A DNA stretch of 33,349 nucleotides. Origin: Acidimicrobiia bacterium (GTDB lineage: Bacteria; Actinomycetota; Acidimicrobiia; IMCC26256; PALSA-555). The stretch lies in NCBI GenBank assembly GCA_035948415.1, contig DASZJD010000022.1, positions 1 through 33,349 on the forward strand, in the 5' to 3' direction. The notes below the pieces were generated by a model. The model saw nothing but the letters and a program-made list of their open reading frames with translations. It did no database searches and had not been told where the DNA came from. The position numbers and the translations under genes were made by a program. This document shows positions 18,212-26,260 of this stretch, piece after piece; the stretch's first letter is position 1; every line of letters begins with the position of its first letter.

Positions 18212-18259
18212 GACCGGGTCTGCCGACCCGGTCTCGTCGTCTACCCGTTGGACCGGGTC
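18212..18259. repeat. Three copies of the 9-bp motif GACCGGGTC (two direct, one inverted)
   Basis: On the plus strand GACCGGGTC is at 18212-18220 and again at 18251-18259. Its exact reverse complement GACCCGGTC is at 18225-18233. Copies 1 and 2 form a perfect 9-bp hairpin with a 4-nt loop. Copies 2 and 3 form an alternative 9-bp hairpin with a 17-nt loop. The two share copy 2, so they exclude each other. The block lies between the Asp-box gene stop and the aldolase-domain gene start on the minus strand. It could be an operator, an intercistronic terminator/processing site, or a switch; no T-run follows. Confidence 0.7.
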
Positions 18260-18282
18260 GTCATGCCGGCGGTTACGGCGGG

Positions 18283-19203
18283 TCAGCCCGCCGGCGGGTC
18301 GGCGATGGCGACGGCGCGGATCGGCGGGAGCTCGTCGGCGAGGACCCGCCAGGTGGCGCCTCCGTCCTCGCTGGCGAAGACGGTGCCGGCGGTCCCGGCG
18401 ACCACCTGGTCGCCGCGGGCGTCGAGGGCGCCGGTGTCCACGATCGCCGGCAGCCACTCGGGCAGCCCGTCGGTGCAGCGCTCGAAGGGGCCCCCCTCGA
18501 GCGCCCGCCGGTACAGGGCGGGGCGCGGGCCGAAGGGGCCGTCCGACGCGCTCACCACGACCGCGCCGGTCGGGAAGGCGAGGGCGCGCAGGTAGGTGGC
18601 GTGGAGCCCGGTCGTGGCCGGCGGGGCCCACCTCGCGCCCTCGTCGCGGCTCTCGAGGAGGCCGGCCGCCGCGGCCGCCATCACGACCGCGGGCTCGACC
18701 GGGTGGGCGCGGACCTCGTGCACGTCGGCCTCGATGTCGACCGTCGGCGCCCAGCTGGCGCCGTCGTCGGCGGAGCGGGGGATCCCCCCGACGTGGACCG
18801 ACGCCAAGAGGGTCCCGCCCGTGGCAGTGGCGCTCAGCGATCGGACGTAGGGGGTGCGGCTCCCGACCGCGTGCCACTGGTCCCGGCCGGCGAGCCGGTC
18901 GAACCCGCCGAGCGGCTCGGCCCGGCCGTCGACGACGCGCGCCAGTCGGGCGTCGGCGGTGCCGACGAGGTCGCCGCGTCCGGTGGCCAGGACGGCGGTG
19001 ATCGGCGCCTCGAGCGCCACCGGGCCGACCGCCCACGAGCCGCCCTCGGCGCGGCAGGCCAGCGCCTGGCCGTCGACGACGGCGCAGCCGCCGAACGTGG
19101 CGTCGACCCGGAGCGCGGTGATCCGACCGGCGAGCTCGGTGGTCGGCGCGGCGTCGTCGCGCACCGCGAGCAGGCCTGCCTCGGTCGCGACCAGCACCGT
19201 CAC
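18283..19203 (-). CDS. Asp-box (BNR) repeat beta-propeller protein, cytoplasmic (306 aa)
   Basis: Repeat protein with sialidase-type Asp-boxes visible as [16 protein letters not shown] and SEDGGATW, spaced as in BNR/photosystem-stability-factor-like propellers. Other blade-like segments are [31 protein letters not shown] and [11 protein letters not shown]. The catalytic residues of sialidases are not evident, so an enzymatic role is not supported. GTG 19203 is preferred to ATG 19215 because TATGCT ends 7 nt before the GTG, while the ATG lies inside that -10 element. With this start there is no signal peptide, so the product should stay in the cytoplasm, unusual for Asp-box proteins. The gene is divergent from ilvD and upstream of the aldolase-domain gene. 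Confidence 0.78.
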   Translation of the reverse strand: MTVLVATEAGLLAVRDDAAPTTELAGRITALRVDATFGGCAVVDGQALACRAEGGSWAVGPVALEAPITAVLATGRGDLVGTADARLARVVDGRAEPLGGFDRLAGRDQWHAVGSRTPYVRSLSATATGGTLLASVHVGGIPRSADDGASWAPTVDIEADVHEVRAHPVEPAVVMAAAAAGLLESRDEGARWAPPATTGLHATYLRALAFPTGAVVVSASDGPFGPRPALYRRALEGGPFERCTDGLPEWLPAIVDTGALDARGDQVVAGTAGTVFASEDGGATWRVLADELPPIRAVAIADPPAG

Positions 19204-19210
19204 GGGAACG

Positions 19211-19216
19211 AGCATA
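19211..19216 (-). promoter_or_regulatory. Leaderless -10 element (TATGCT) of the Asp-box gene
   Basis: TATGCT on the minus strand is followed by 7 nt and GTG 19203. It overlaps the alternative ATG 19215 and so argues against that start. Confidence 0.55.
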
Positions 19217-19238
19217 TGGGCGCTCCGGACCGCCCCAG

Positions 19239-19244
19239 TACGCT
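19239..19244 (+). promoter_or_regulatory. Leaderless -10 element (TACGCT) of ilvD
   Basis: TACGCT lies 6 nt before GTG 19251. The divergent -10 for the Asp-box gene is only 22 bp away, so the two promoters share one short region. Confidence 0.55.
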
Positions 19245-19250
19245 GGCGGC

Positions 19251-20930
19251 GTGGACGAGTCCATGAAGCCGCGCAGCCACGAGGTGACCGACGGCATGGA
19301 GCGCGCGCCGGCGCGCGCCATGCTGCGGGCCATCGGCATGACCGACGCCGACTGGGACAAGGCGCAGGTCGGGGTGGCGTCGAGCTGGAACGAGGTCACC
19401 CCCTGCAACCTCCCGCTCGAGCGGCTCGCCAAGCGAGCGAAGGCCGGGGTCCGGGACGCCGGGGGCTTCCCGATCGAGTTCATGACCATCGCCGTCAGCG
19501 ACGGCATCTCGATGGGCCACGAGGGGATGCGGGCCTCCCTCGTCAGCCGCGAGATCATCGCCGACTCGATCGAGTGCGTGATGCACGCCGAGCGGCTCGA
19601 CGGGCTCGTCACGCTCGCCGGCTGCGACAAGAGCCTGCCGGGCATGCTCATGGCCGCGGCCCGGCTGAACCTGCCCTCGGTGTTCCTGTACGGCGGGTCG
19701 ATCCTGCCCGGGCACTGGAAGGACCAGAGCCTCGACATCGTCAGCGTCTTCGAGGCCGTCGGCGCCTGCGCCGCCGGCACGCTCACCGAGAACGAGCTCG
19801 GCGAGATCGAGCGGCGCGCGTGCCCGACCGAGGGCTCCTGCGCCGGCATGTTCACGGCCAACACCATGGCCTCGGCCGCGGAGGCGCTCGGCATGTCGCT
19901 GCCCGGCAGCGCGGCGCCGCCGGCGGTCGACCGCCGTCGCGACGACTTCGCCTTCGAGAGCGGGCAGGCCGTGCTGGGCCTGCTCCGGTCCGGGATCCGT
20001 CCCCGCCAGATCCTGACGAAGGAGGCGTTCGAGAACGCCATCGCGGTGGGCATGGCGCTCGGCGGCTCGACGAACCTCGTCCTCCATCTCCTGGCCATCG
20101 CCGCCGAGGCCCAGGTGGAGCTCGAGCTCGACGACTTCAACCGGGTCGGCGCCCGCGTCCCGCACGTCGCCGACATGAAGCCGCACGGCCGCCACCACAT
20201 GGTCGACCTCGACCGGATCGGCGGCGTGCCGGTCGTGATGCGCATGCTCCTCGACGCCGGCCTGCTCCACGGCGACTGCCTCACCGTCACCGGCCGCACC
20301 GTGGCCGAGAACCTCGCCGCGCTGGACCCCCCGGGCCCGGACGGCGACGTCGTCCACCCCCTGGGCTCGCCGATCCACGCCGAGGGCGGCATCGCCGTGC
20401 TGCGGGGCTCGCTGGCGCCGAACGGCGCGGTCGTGAAGGTGGCGGGCATCGACCGGCCGCGGTTCGAGGGGCGCGCCCGGGTCTTCGACGGCGAGGAGCT
20501 GGCGATGGAGGCGATCCTCGCCGGTGGGATCGAGCCCGGGGACGTCGTCGTCATCCGCTACGAGGGCCCGAAGGGCGGGCCCGGCATGCGCGAGATGCTC
20601 GCCGTCACCGGCGCCATGAAGGGCGCGGGCCGCGGCGCCGACGCCGCGCTCGTCACCGACGGGCGGTTCTCGGGCGGCACCCACGGGTTCTGCGTCGGCC
20701 ACGTCGCCCCCGAGGCGGTCGACGGAGGCCCGATCGCGCTCGTCGAGGACGGGGACCGCATCGTCATCGACGCCGCCACGCACACCCTCGACGTCCTCGT
20801 CGACGAAACGACGCTGCGGGCCCGGCGCGCGAGCTGGAAGCCCATCGACGCCCGCTACACGACCGGCGTGCTCGCGAAGTACGCCCGGCTGGCCCAGGGA
20901 GCCGAGCGGGGAGCGACGACGAGCGCCTGA
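19251..20930 (+). CDS. ilvD: Dihydroxy-acid dehydratase IlvD (559 aa)
   Basis: Dehydrates dihydroxyisovalerate and dihydroxymethylvalerate to the keto acids that precede valine and isoleucine. Iron-sulfur ligands are visible as C52 (VTPCNLP), C125 (AGCDKSLPG) and C197 ([15 protein letters not shown]). Spacing agrees with the family, probably [2Fe-2S]. Other family blocks are [45 protein letters not shown] and [23 protein letters not shown] 19251 is supported by the -10 six nt upstream; ATG 19263 is a possible internal alternative. ilvD stands about 3.6 kb before ilvB, in the same direction, with unrelated genes between. Confidence 0.97.
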   Translation: MDESMKPRSHEVTDGMERAPARAMLRAIGMTDADWDKAQVGVASSWNEVTPCNLPLERLAKRAKAGVRDAGGFPIEFMTIAVSDGISMGHEGMRASLVSREIIADSIECVMHAERLDGLVTLAGCDKSLPGMLMAAARLNLPSVFLYGGSILPGHWKDQSLDIVSVFEAVGACAAGTLTENELGEIERRACPTEGSCAGMFTANTMASAAEALGMSLPGSAAPPAVDRRRDDFAFESGQAVLGLLRSGIRPRQILTKEAFENAIAVGMALGGSTNLVLHLLAIAAEAQVELELDDFNRVGARVPHVADMKPHGRHHMVDLDRIGGVPVVMRMLLDAGLLHGDCLTVTGRTVAENLAALDPPGPDGDVVHPLGSPIHAEGGIAVLRGSLAPNGAVVKVAGIDRPRFEGRARVFDGEELAMEAILAGGIEPGDVVVIRYEGPKGGPGMREMLAVTGAMKGAGRGADAALVTDGRFSGGTHGFCVGHVAPEAVDGGPIALVEDGDRIVIDAATHTLDVLVDETTLRARRASWKPIDARYTTGVLAKYARLAQGAERGATTSA

Positions 20931-20952
20931 CCGCGCGGCCACGTCCTCCACC

Positions 20953-20958
20953 TAGCGT
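20953..20958 (+). promoter_or_regulatory. Leaderless -10 element (TAGCGT) of the Fpg-like gene
   Basis: TAGCGT is followed by 6 nt and GTG 20965. The gene therefore probably has its own promoter, although ilvD ends only 34 bp upstream. Confidence 0.5.
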
Positions 20959-20964
20959 CGCGTC

Positions 20965-21792
20965 GTGCCCGAGATCCTCGAGGTCGAGGCGACGCGTCGC
21001 ACCATCGAAGCGCGCGCCCTCGGCCGGACCATCGCCGGCGTGGACGCGCCCGACGCCTGGTACCTGAAGCGCGGCCTCACCCCCGACGTCGTCGCCGCGG
21101 TCCTCCCCGGGCGACGCTTCGTCGGGGCCCGACGTCGCGGCAAGCTGCTGCTCCTCGACACGAGCGCGCGGACGGACGACGCCGCGCCCGCCGACGACCG
21201 CACCCCCGACGGGCCGACCCTCGCCGTGCATCTCGGCATGACCGGCCGCGTCCTGGTCGACGGCCAGCCCGCCGGTGACGAGCTGCGCTTCGCCAGCAAC
21301 CGCGACCGGCCCGGCTGGCACCGGTTCACGGTGCGGTTCACCGACGGCGGGTCCGTGACGGTGCGCGACCCGCGTCGGCTCGGCGCGGTCGAGCTCGATC
21401 CCGACGAGGACCGCCTCGGTGTCGACGCCCTCGCGCTCACGCTCGCGGGCCTGGGCGCGACGCTTCGCGGTCGCCGCGCCCCCCTGAAGGCCGTGCTCCT
21501 GGACCAGGCCGGCGTCGCCGGTCTCGGCAACCTGCTCGTCGACGAGATCCTCTGGCGGGCCGGCCTCGCCCCGGGCCGGCCCGCGGGCTCGCTGACGGCG
21601 GCGGAGCGGGCCCGGCTGGCTCGGGCGGTGCGCACGAGCCTGCGCGTCCTGGGCCGTCGGGGCGGATCGCACACCGGCGACCTCATGCCCGAGCGCCAAC
21701 CCGGCGGGCACTGCCCCCGCGACGGCGCCGCGCTGCGTCGTGACACCGTCGGGGGCCGTACCACCTACTGGTGTCCGCGCCACCAGCGTTGA
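20965..21792 (+). CDS. Fpg/Nei-family DNA glycosylase with an altered zinc finger (275 aa)
   Basis: Base-excision-repair glycosylase/AP lyase of the formamidopyrimidine family. After Met removal the N-terminal Pro-Glu catalytic pair is present (PEILEVEATRR). It is followed by RRGKLLLLD with the conserved Lys, HLGMTGRVLVDG, RDPRRLGAVEL, and the helix-two-turn-helix GVAGLGNLLVDEILWRAGLAP. The C-terminal zinc finger is not the usual four-Cys form. It reads HCPRDGAALRR then TTYWCPRHQR, so the second and fourth Cys are replaced by Asp and His. Metal binding by Cys/Asp/Cys/His is possible but unproved. GTG 20965 is set by the -10 and by the need for Pro at position 2. A second, canonical-finger member of this family lies at the right edge of the window. 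Confidence 0.88.
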   Translation: MPEILEVEATRRTIEARALGRTIAGVDAPDAWYLKRGLTPDVVAAVLPGRRFVGARRRGKLLLLDTSARTDDAAPADDRTPDGPTLAVHLGMTGRVLVDGQPAGDELRFASNRDRPGWHRFTVRFTDGGSVTVRDPRRLGAVELDPDEDRLGVDALALTLAGLGATLRGRRAPLKAVLLDQAGVAGLGNLLVDEILWRAGLAPGRPAGSLTAAERARLARAVRTSLRVLGRRGGSHTGDLMPERQPGGHCPRDGAALRRDTVGGRTTYWCPRHQR

Positions 21793-22083
21793 TCGGCGGC
21801 ACCCGGCTGTCGGCCGCGGGAGGCGACGTGCACCTCCTTCGGGCTGCCAACGGAAGGCCGAGGGCGAGCGACGCGCCGAGGACCGGCCCACTCCCACTCC
21901 GCGTCCCGTGCGCACACGTGGCGCGTGCAGTCCTGGCTCAGGTTGGCCCCGTTCGTCGTCGATGAAAGGGCAGTGCCCGCTCGCAGTGACCCTGTGGCGG
22001 CGCCACTCGCAGCGTCCGCCGACCGGCAGCGCGGCGCGGCTGCACGCCTGACGCCAGAAGGCCCACCGGACGCGACGGACCGT
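21793..22083. other. Non-coding gap before the GH43-like gene, with palindromes and no TA step
   Basis: About 290 bp with no gene I can support. The whole stretch lacks the dinucleotide TA on either strand, so no TANNNT -10 is available, unlike other gaps here. It contains GGAGG-9 nt-CCTCC around a GTGCAC palindrome (about 21820-21838), CCTTC/GGAAGG arms near 21836-21856, and a CACGTG core at 21915-21920. No known riboswitch was recognised. A minus-strand frame across 21860-21970 has unusually mixed residues (NLSQDCTRHV then DAEWEWAG), which may be chance or a relic. Confidence 0.4.
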
Positions 22084-23196
22084 GTGCAGGGCGGTCGGGA
22101 TCGGTCGTGGCGGCGGGCCCGCCGCGCCGGGCTCGTCCTGGCGTTGGTGGTCGCCGCCGCCGCGTGCGTCCCGCTCGCCCCGCCGCCCGCGGCGCCCGTG
22201 TACACGCCGCCGCCGCCCGTCTACGGGCACGACTTCCCCGACCCGACGATCGTCAACGCCGGCGCGGGCGGCTACCTGGCGTTCTCGACCAACTCCATCT
22301 ACCCGTACGCCGACGCGCCGCTGGTCCCGACCGCGCAGTCGAGCTGCCCCGCCGGCTTCGTCTGCGCCTCGACGACCGACCTGGGGACGTGGACCCGCGG
22401 GAACCCGACCGACGCGCTCGCCCGGCCGCCGGCCTGGCAGATGGACCCGTACCACCCGCTGCGGCTCCAGAACTGGGCTCCCGCCGTCCACGAGTTCGGC
22501 GGCACGTGGGTCCTGTACTTCACGGCCCCCGACCCGAGCGGCGACGAGTGCATCGGGGCCGCCACGTCATCGGCCCCGCAGGGCCCGTACGCGCCCGTCG
22601 ACGCCGGCCCGATCCAGTGCGACTTCGGCGCCGGCGGGTCGATCGACCCGAGCGTGGTCGTCGATGACAACGGGACGCCGTGGCTGCTCTGGAAGACCGA
22701 CGGCAACTGCTGCCAGCTCCCCGTGTACATCCGATCCCGACAGCTCGCGCCCGACGGCCTGTCGTTCGCGCCGGGCTCGAGCGCGCAGATCCTCATCGGC
22801 ATGGACCAGGCCTGGGAGGACGGCAGCGCCGGCGGGCAGCAGCCCTGGAAGAAGGGGGTCGAGGGGCCGGCCATGGTGCGGGCGTCCGACGCGTACTGGC
22901 TCTTCTACGCCGGGAACTGGTGGGACAGCGGCGCGTACGGCATCGGCTACGCCCGGTGCACGTCCCCCGCCGGCCCGTGCGCGAAACCCCACCGCGGCCC
23001 GCTGATCGGCAGCGGCGCCCAGGGCGCCGGGCCGGGTGGGGCCGACACGTTCGTCGATCAGAGCGGCCAGACCTGGATCGTGTACCACGCCTGGGACCCG
23101 TCGGCGGTCGGGAGCGCCGCCAACGGGACGCGCACCATGCGCCTCAGCCGCCTCGACCTGTCCCAGGGCACCCCCGTGCTCGGAGCCGGGCCGTGA
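22084..23196 (+). CDS. GH43-like five-bladed propeller lipoprotein (370 aa)
   Basis: Predicted secreted, lipid-anchored glycosidase of the GH43/arabinanase type. The N-terminus VQGGRDRSWRRARRAGLVLA then LVVAAAAC forms a signal peptide ending in a lipobox, with Cys28 as lipid-modified residue and a Pro-rich linker after it. The three acidic landmarks of the fold are visible: DFPDPTIV (Asp53, likely base), SIDPSVVVDDNGTPWLLW (likely pKa-tuning Asp) and KKGVEGPAMV (likely acid Glu). WAPAVHEFGGTWVLYFTAPD is the usual second-blade segment. GTG 22084 is chosen because the signal peptide begins there; a longer frame from 21925 would add about 50 residues before it. The stop overlaps the next GTG (GTGA). 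Substrate, perhaps an arabinose- or xylose-containing glycan, is unknown. Confidence 0.82.
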   Translation: MQGGRDRSWRRARRAGLVLALVVAAAACVPLAPPPAAPVYTPPPPVYGHDFPDPTIVNAGAGGYLAFSTNSIYPYADAPLVPTAQSSCPAGFVCASTTDLGTWTRGNPTDALARPPAWQMDPYHPLRLQNWAPAVHEFGGTWVLYFTAPDPSGDECIGAATSSAPQGPYAPVDAGPIQCDFGAGGSIDPSVVVDDNGTPWLLWKTDGNCCQLPVYIRSRQLAPDGLSFAPGSSAQILIGMDQAWEDGSAGGQQPWKKGVEGPAMVRASDAYWLFYAGNWWDSGAYGIGYARCTSPAGPCAKPHRGPLIGSGAQGAGPGGADTFVDQSGQTWIVYHAWDPSAVGSAANGTRTMRLSRLDLSQGTPVLGAGP

Positions 23197-24335
23197 GCGG
23201 CCACGCCCGATGGGTCGCGGGCGGCATGGCCGCGCTGGCCGCCACCGCCGTCGCGCTGGCGCTGGCGCTGACGACCGGCGCCCGTCCGGCCTCGGTGGTG
23301 ACGCCGGCCCAACCGGCCGCCGCGGCCGGCTGCCAGGCGCCGGGCGCCGGCCCCGCGGCGCCCCCGAGTCAGCCGGTCGCGCCGCCGGCGGCGGTGACCG
23401 TTCCCGGCGCGGTGTCCATCGACACGCGGGGGCTCGTGCCCGGCGCCGTGACCGAGACCGCCGACGGCCAGCCGTGGGCCATCGTCCGCGACCCCCGCTC
23501 GGCCGCGACGTCCGGGCTCGTCGCCCGCGTCGACACCGCCCGCCGGGTCCTCGGCGCGGTCACGCCCGTGGTCGACCACTGCACCGCGACCGCGATCACC
23601 GCCCAAGGCTCCTCGGTGTGGGTCGCCACCTGCGATCCGTCCGCCACCGGCACCGCGGCCGACGCCGAGCTGGTGCGCGTCGACGGGCAGGGCCAGATCG
23701 GCGCGCGGGTCGCGATGCCGACCGCGTGCGTGACCCAGCTCGCCGCCGGCGCCCACACCGTGTGGGCGACGAGCGCCCCGAGCACCACCGGGTCCCCGAG
23801 GCTGTTCCGGCTCGACACCGCCACCGGCCGCGTGGACGAACCGACCCCGCTGCACGGCGAGCAGCTCAGCGGCATCGCCGTCGTCGGCGACGATCCGTGG
23901 ACCGCCCGGACGGCGGCGACGGGCGCACGCCTCGTGCGCGCCGACCACGCCACCGGCGCCGACCTCGCCTCGCTGCCCACCGGCGCGCTCCGCGTCGGCG
24001 GGATCGTCGGGACCACGCTGTGGGTCGAGGACACCAGCGCCGGCACCCTCGTGGCCCGCGACGCCACCACCGGGAGCGCGGCCGCCTCCGTCCCCGTCGC
24101 CGACCTGCGGGCGTTCGCGGTCGGGTCGAGCGGCGTCTGGTACGAGCAGGCGAGCCCGGCGTCGCTGACCATCACCCTCGGGCGGGTCGGGCCCACGAAC
24201 ACGGCCGCCGCCGTGACCGCGTTCACCGGCCCGGGCCCGGACCGCACCGGGCTGCCGTTCCTCGGGACGCTGTCGGCCACGACCGGCGGCGCGTGGCTGG
24301 CGACCCAGGACCACCTGTTCCTCGTCCACTCCTGA
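23193..24335 (+). CDS. Secreted or anchored beta-propeller protein (380 aa)
   Basis: No enzyme family recognised. The N-terminus has a basic start and one hydrophobic stretch (WVAGGMAALAATAVALALAL, about 7-26) acting as signal or anchor, then a Pro/Ala-rich linker to about 75. The remainder consists of repeats of the type SSVWVATCDP, HTVWATSAPS, RLFRLDTATGRV, TTLWVEDTSAG and SGVWYEQASP. These are blade strands of a YVTN/Vgb-like propeller. The GTG overlaps the stop of the GH43-like gene, with CGGAG upstream, so the two proteins are made together and both go outside. A structurally similar protein lies at 26927-27895, beyond ilvBN. Binding or scaffold roles are more likely than catalysis, but this is inference. 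Confidence 0.75.
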   Translation: MSGHARWVAGGMAALAATAVALALALTTGARPASVVTPAQPAAAAGCQAPGAGPAAPPSQPVAPPAAVTVPGAVSIDTRGLVPGAVTETADGQPWAIVRDPRSAATSGLVARVDTARRVLGAVTPVVDHCTATAITAQGSSVWVATCDPSATGTAADAELVRVDGQGQIGARVAMPTACVTQLAAGAHTVWATSAPSTTGSPRLFRLDTATGRVDEPTPLHGEQLSGIAVVGDDPWTARTAATGARLVRADHATGADLASLPTGALRVGGIVGTTLWVEDTSAGTLVARDATTGSAAASVPVADLRAFAVGSSGVWYEQASPASLTITLGRVGPTNTAAAVTAFTGPGPDRTGLPFLGTLSATTGGAWLATQDHLFLVHS

Positions 24336-24362
24336 ACCGGCCCTCCCGACACGCGAAGCCCT

Positions 24363-24392
24363 TTGCCGCACCGCCGGCTCATCTGGCATACT
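24363..24392 (+). promoter_or_regulatory. Promoter of the ilvB leader (TTGCCG - 18 bp - CATACT)
   Basis: A -35-like TTGCCG (24363-24368) and a -10-like CATACT (24387-24392) are spaced by 18 bp. The predicted transcription start is near 24399, just before the leader-peptide ATG at 24402. This is the best two-box promoter in the window. Confidence 0.65.
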
Positions 24393-24401
24393 CGTCGGGC
24401 C

Positions 24402-24437
24402 ATGGAGCGCCTCGAGCTGATCGTCGTAGTTACCTAG
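24402..24437 (+). CDS. Leader peptide MERLELIVVVT of the ilvBN attenuator (11 aa)
   Basis: A tiny reading frame, ATG to TAG, encoding Met-Glu-Arg-Leu-Glu-Leu-Ile-Val-Val-Val-Thr. Six of eleven residues are Leu, Ile or Val, the end products of the ilv pathway. The three Val codons are GTC, GTA and GTT. GTA and GTT are rare in this GC-rich window, as expected if stalling at Val is to be sensitive. It starts only a few nt after the predicted transcription start and has no Shine-Dalgarno sequence. It is followed by a hairpin and a terminator before ilvB. Leader peptides of this kind are established for ilv operons in enterobacteria and have been described for actinobacterial ilvB genes. Confidence 0.85.
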   Translation: MERLELIVVVT

Positions 24438-24466
24438 CGCACGCCCGCCCCGACGCGCGCGTGCGC
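24437..24466 (+). promoter_or_regulatory. First hairpin of the ilvB leader (8-bp stem)
   Basis: GCGCACGC (24437-24444) and GCGTGCGC (24459-24466) form a perfect 8-bp stem starting at the last base of the leader-peptide stop codon. The loop contains CGCCCC (24446-24451), complementary to GGGGCG in the right arm of the terminator (24491-24496). GGAGCGC (24404-24410) can also pair with GCGCTCC (24463-24469). The position is that of the pause/antiterminator hairpin in ribosome-mediated attenuation; which pairing prevents termination is not certain. Confidence 0.6.
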
Positions 24467-24471
24467 TCCTC

Positions 24472-24500
24472 CGCCCCTCGCCCCGAGCGAGGGGCGTTTC
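24472..24500 (+). terminator. Attenuator terminator upstream of ilvB
   Basis: CGCCCCTCGC (24472-24481) and GCGAGGGGCG (24487-24496) form a perfect 10-bp GC stem with a 5-nt loop, followed by TTTC. It lies between the leader peptide and ilvB, so termination here would switch off ilvBN when branched-chain amino acids are plentiful. The short T-run is usual for GC-rich actinobacteria. Confidence 0.8.
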
Positions 24501-24527
24501 ATGTCCACCCACGCCCAAGGAACCCCG

Positions 24528-26252
24528 ATGCAACTGACCGGCGCCCAAGCCCTCATCAAGAGCCTCGAGATGGAGGGCACCGAGGTCATGTTCGGCCTCC
24601 CGGGCGGGGCCATCCTGCCCGTCTACGACCCGCTCATCGACAGCTCGATACGCCACATCCTCGTGCGTCACGAGCAGGGCGCGGGCCACATGGCCGAGGG
24701 CTACGCCGACGCCACCGGGCGTCCCGGCGTGGCGATGGTCACCAGCGGGCCGGGAGCGACGAACATCGTCACGCCGCTCTGTGACGCCTACATGGACAGC
24801 GTCCCGATCGTGGTCATCACCGGGCAGGTGCCCTACACCGTGATCGGCACCGACGCCTTCCAGGAGTGCGACACCCTCGGCATCACGATGCCGGTCACCA
24901 AGCACAACTGGCTCGTGACCGACGCGCGCGAGATCCCGCAGGTCGTGCGGGAGGCGTTCCACGTCGCGACGACCGGCCGGCCCGGGCCGGTGCTCATCGA
25001 CCTGCCGAAGGACATCTCGAACCAGATGATGGAGTGGTACTGGCCCGAGCGCGTCGACCTCCCCGGCTACAAGCCCACGACCCGGGGCCACCCGAAGCAG
25101 ATCAAGGACGCGGCCCGGCTCATGGCCGCGGCCCACCGCCCGGTCATCTACGCCGGTGGCGGCATCCTCAAGGCCCGCGCCGCCGAGGCCCTCCGCGAGC
25201 TCGCCGAGCTCACCGGGTACCCGGTGGTGACGACCCTGATGGCCCGAGGGGCGTTCCCCGACGACCACGAGCTGTGCCTCGGCATGCCGGGCATGCACGG
25301 CAACTACACCGCGGTCACGGCGATGCAGCGGGCCGACCTGCTCGTGGCCCTCGGCTCCCGGTTCGACGACCGGGTGACGGGCCGGGTGGGCACCTTCGCG
25401 CCCGAGGCGAAGACCATCCACGTCGACATCGACCCCGCCGAGCTCGGGAAGGTGCGCCGGCCCGACGTCCCCATCGTCGGCGACTGCCGACTCGTGATCG
25501 AGGAGCTGGTGCACGCGGTCCGGTCGAGCCGGTCGAAGCACGAGTGGCCGTCGCTCGAGGCCTGGCACGCGCAGCTGCGGGCGTGGCAGCGCGAGTACCC
25601 GCTCGTGTTCGAGCAGCACGAGTCCGGGCCCCTGAAGCCGCAGTACGTCATCGACATGCTGCGCGACCACACCCCGGACGACACGATCGTCGCCTCCGGG
25701 GTGGGGCAGCACCAGATGTGGACGAGCCAGCGGTGGCGGTTCAACTACCCCTACACCTGGATCAACTCGGGTGGGCTCGGCACGATGGGCTTCGCGGTTC
25801 CCGCCGCGATCGGCGCCAAGGTGGGTCGACCGGAGCGCCTGGTGTGGGCGGTGGACGGCGACGGCTGCTTCCAGATGACGGCGCAGGAGCTGGTGACGGC
25901 GAGCGCCGAGCGGATCCCGGTGAAGATCGCGATCTTGAACAACGCCTACCTGGGCATGGTGCGCCAGTGGCAGGAGCTCTTCTACGAGGAGCGCTACAGC
26001 GAGGTCTACCTCTCGCCCGACCTCCCCGACTACGTGAAGTGGGCCGAGGCGATGGGCTGCGTGGGCTTCCGGGTCGACCATCCCGACGAGGTGGTGCCGG
26101 CGATCGAGAAGGCGAACGAGGTGGACGACCGACCGGTCGTCGTGGACTTCCGCGTCGACTACCGGGAGAAGGTGTACCCGATGGTGCCCGCCGGCGGCTC
26201 GAACGACGACATCATCCTCGACCCGGCCCACGACCGGCCGGGCGGACGGTAG
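24528..26252 (+). CDS. ilvB: Acetolactate synthase large (catalytic) subunit IlvB (574 aa)
   Basis: ThDP enzyme condensing pyruvate with pyruvate or 2-ketobutyrate, the first common step to valine, leucine and isoleucine. Features are [33 protein letters not shown], catalytic Glu49 in [22 protein letters not shown] and [23 protein letters not shown] marks the FAD/central domain, and [12 protein letters not shown] with [18 protein letters not shown] forms the ThDP-Mg motif. ATG 24528 is chosen because AAGGAA lies 5 nt upstream and the family N-terminus starts there. ATG 24501 directly abuts the terminator tail and has no ribosome binding site. Expression is probably set by the leader-peptide attenuator at 24402-24500. 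AGGAG at its stop codon serves ilvN. Confidence 0.97.
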   Translation: MQLTGAQALIKSLEMEGTEVMFGLPGGAILPVYDPLIDSSIRHILVRHEQGAGHMAEGYADATGRPGVAMVTSGPGATNIVTPLCDAYMDSVPIVVITGQVPYTVIGTDAFQECDTLGITMPVTKHNWLVTDAREIPQVVREAFHVATTGRPGPVLIDLPKDISNQMMEWYWPERVDLPGYKPTTRGHPKQIKDAARLMAAAHRPVIYAGGGILKARAAEALRELAELTGYPVVTTLMARGAFPDDHELCLGMPGMHGNYTAVTAMQRADLLVALGSRFDDRVTGRVGTFAPEAKTIHVDIDPAELGKVRRPDVPIVGDCRLVIEELVHAVRSSRSKHEWPSLEAWHAQLRAWQREYPLVFEQHESGPLKPQYVIDMLRDHTPDDTIVASGVGQHQMWTSQRWRFNYPYTWINSGGLGTMGFAVPAAIGAKVGRPERLVWAVDGDGCFQMTAQELVTASAERIPVKIAILNNAYLGMVRQWQELFYEERYSEVYLSPDLPDYVKWAEAMGCVGFRVDHPDEVVPAIEKANEVDDRPVVVDFRVDYREKVYPMVPAGGSNDDIILDPAHDRPGGR

Positions 26253-26260
26253 GAGACGCG

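Noticed and set aside
18185-20554. Long minus-strand frame continuing upstream of the aldolase-domain gene
   Set aside because: It is antisense to ilvD and to the Asp-box gene; codon bias and family similarity fit those genes, and a ribosome binding site marks ATG 18184.
21931-21942. TCCTGGCTCAGG, resembling the 5' end of 16S rRNA
   Set aside because: Only 12 bases match and the flanking sequence does not continue as rRNA.
24501-24527. ATG 24501 as the ilvB start
   Set aside because: It directly follows the terminator tail, has no ribosome binding site and would add nine residues not typical of IlvB; ATG 24528 has AAGGAA upstream.
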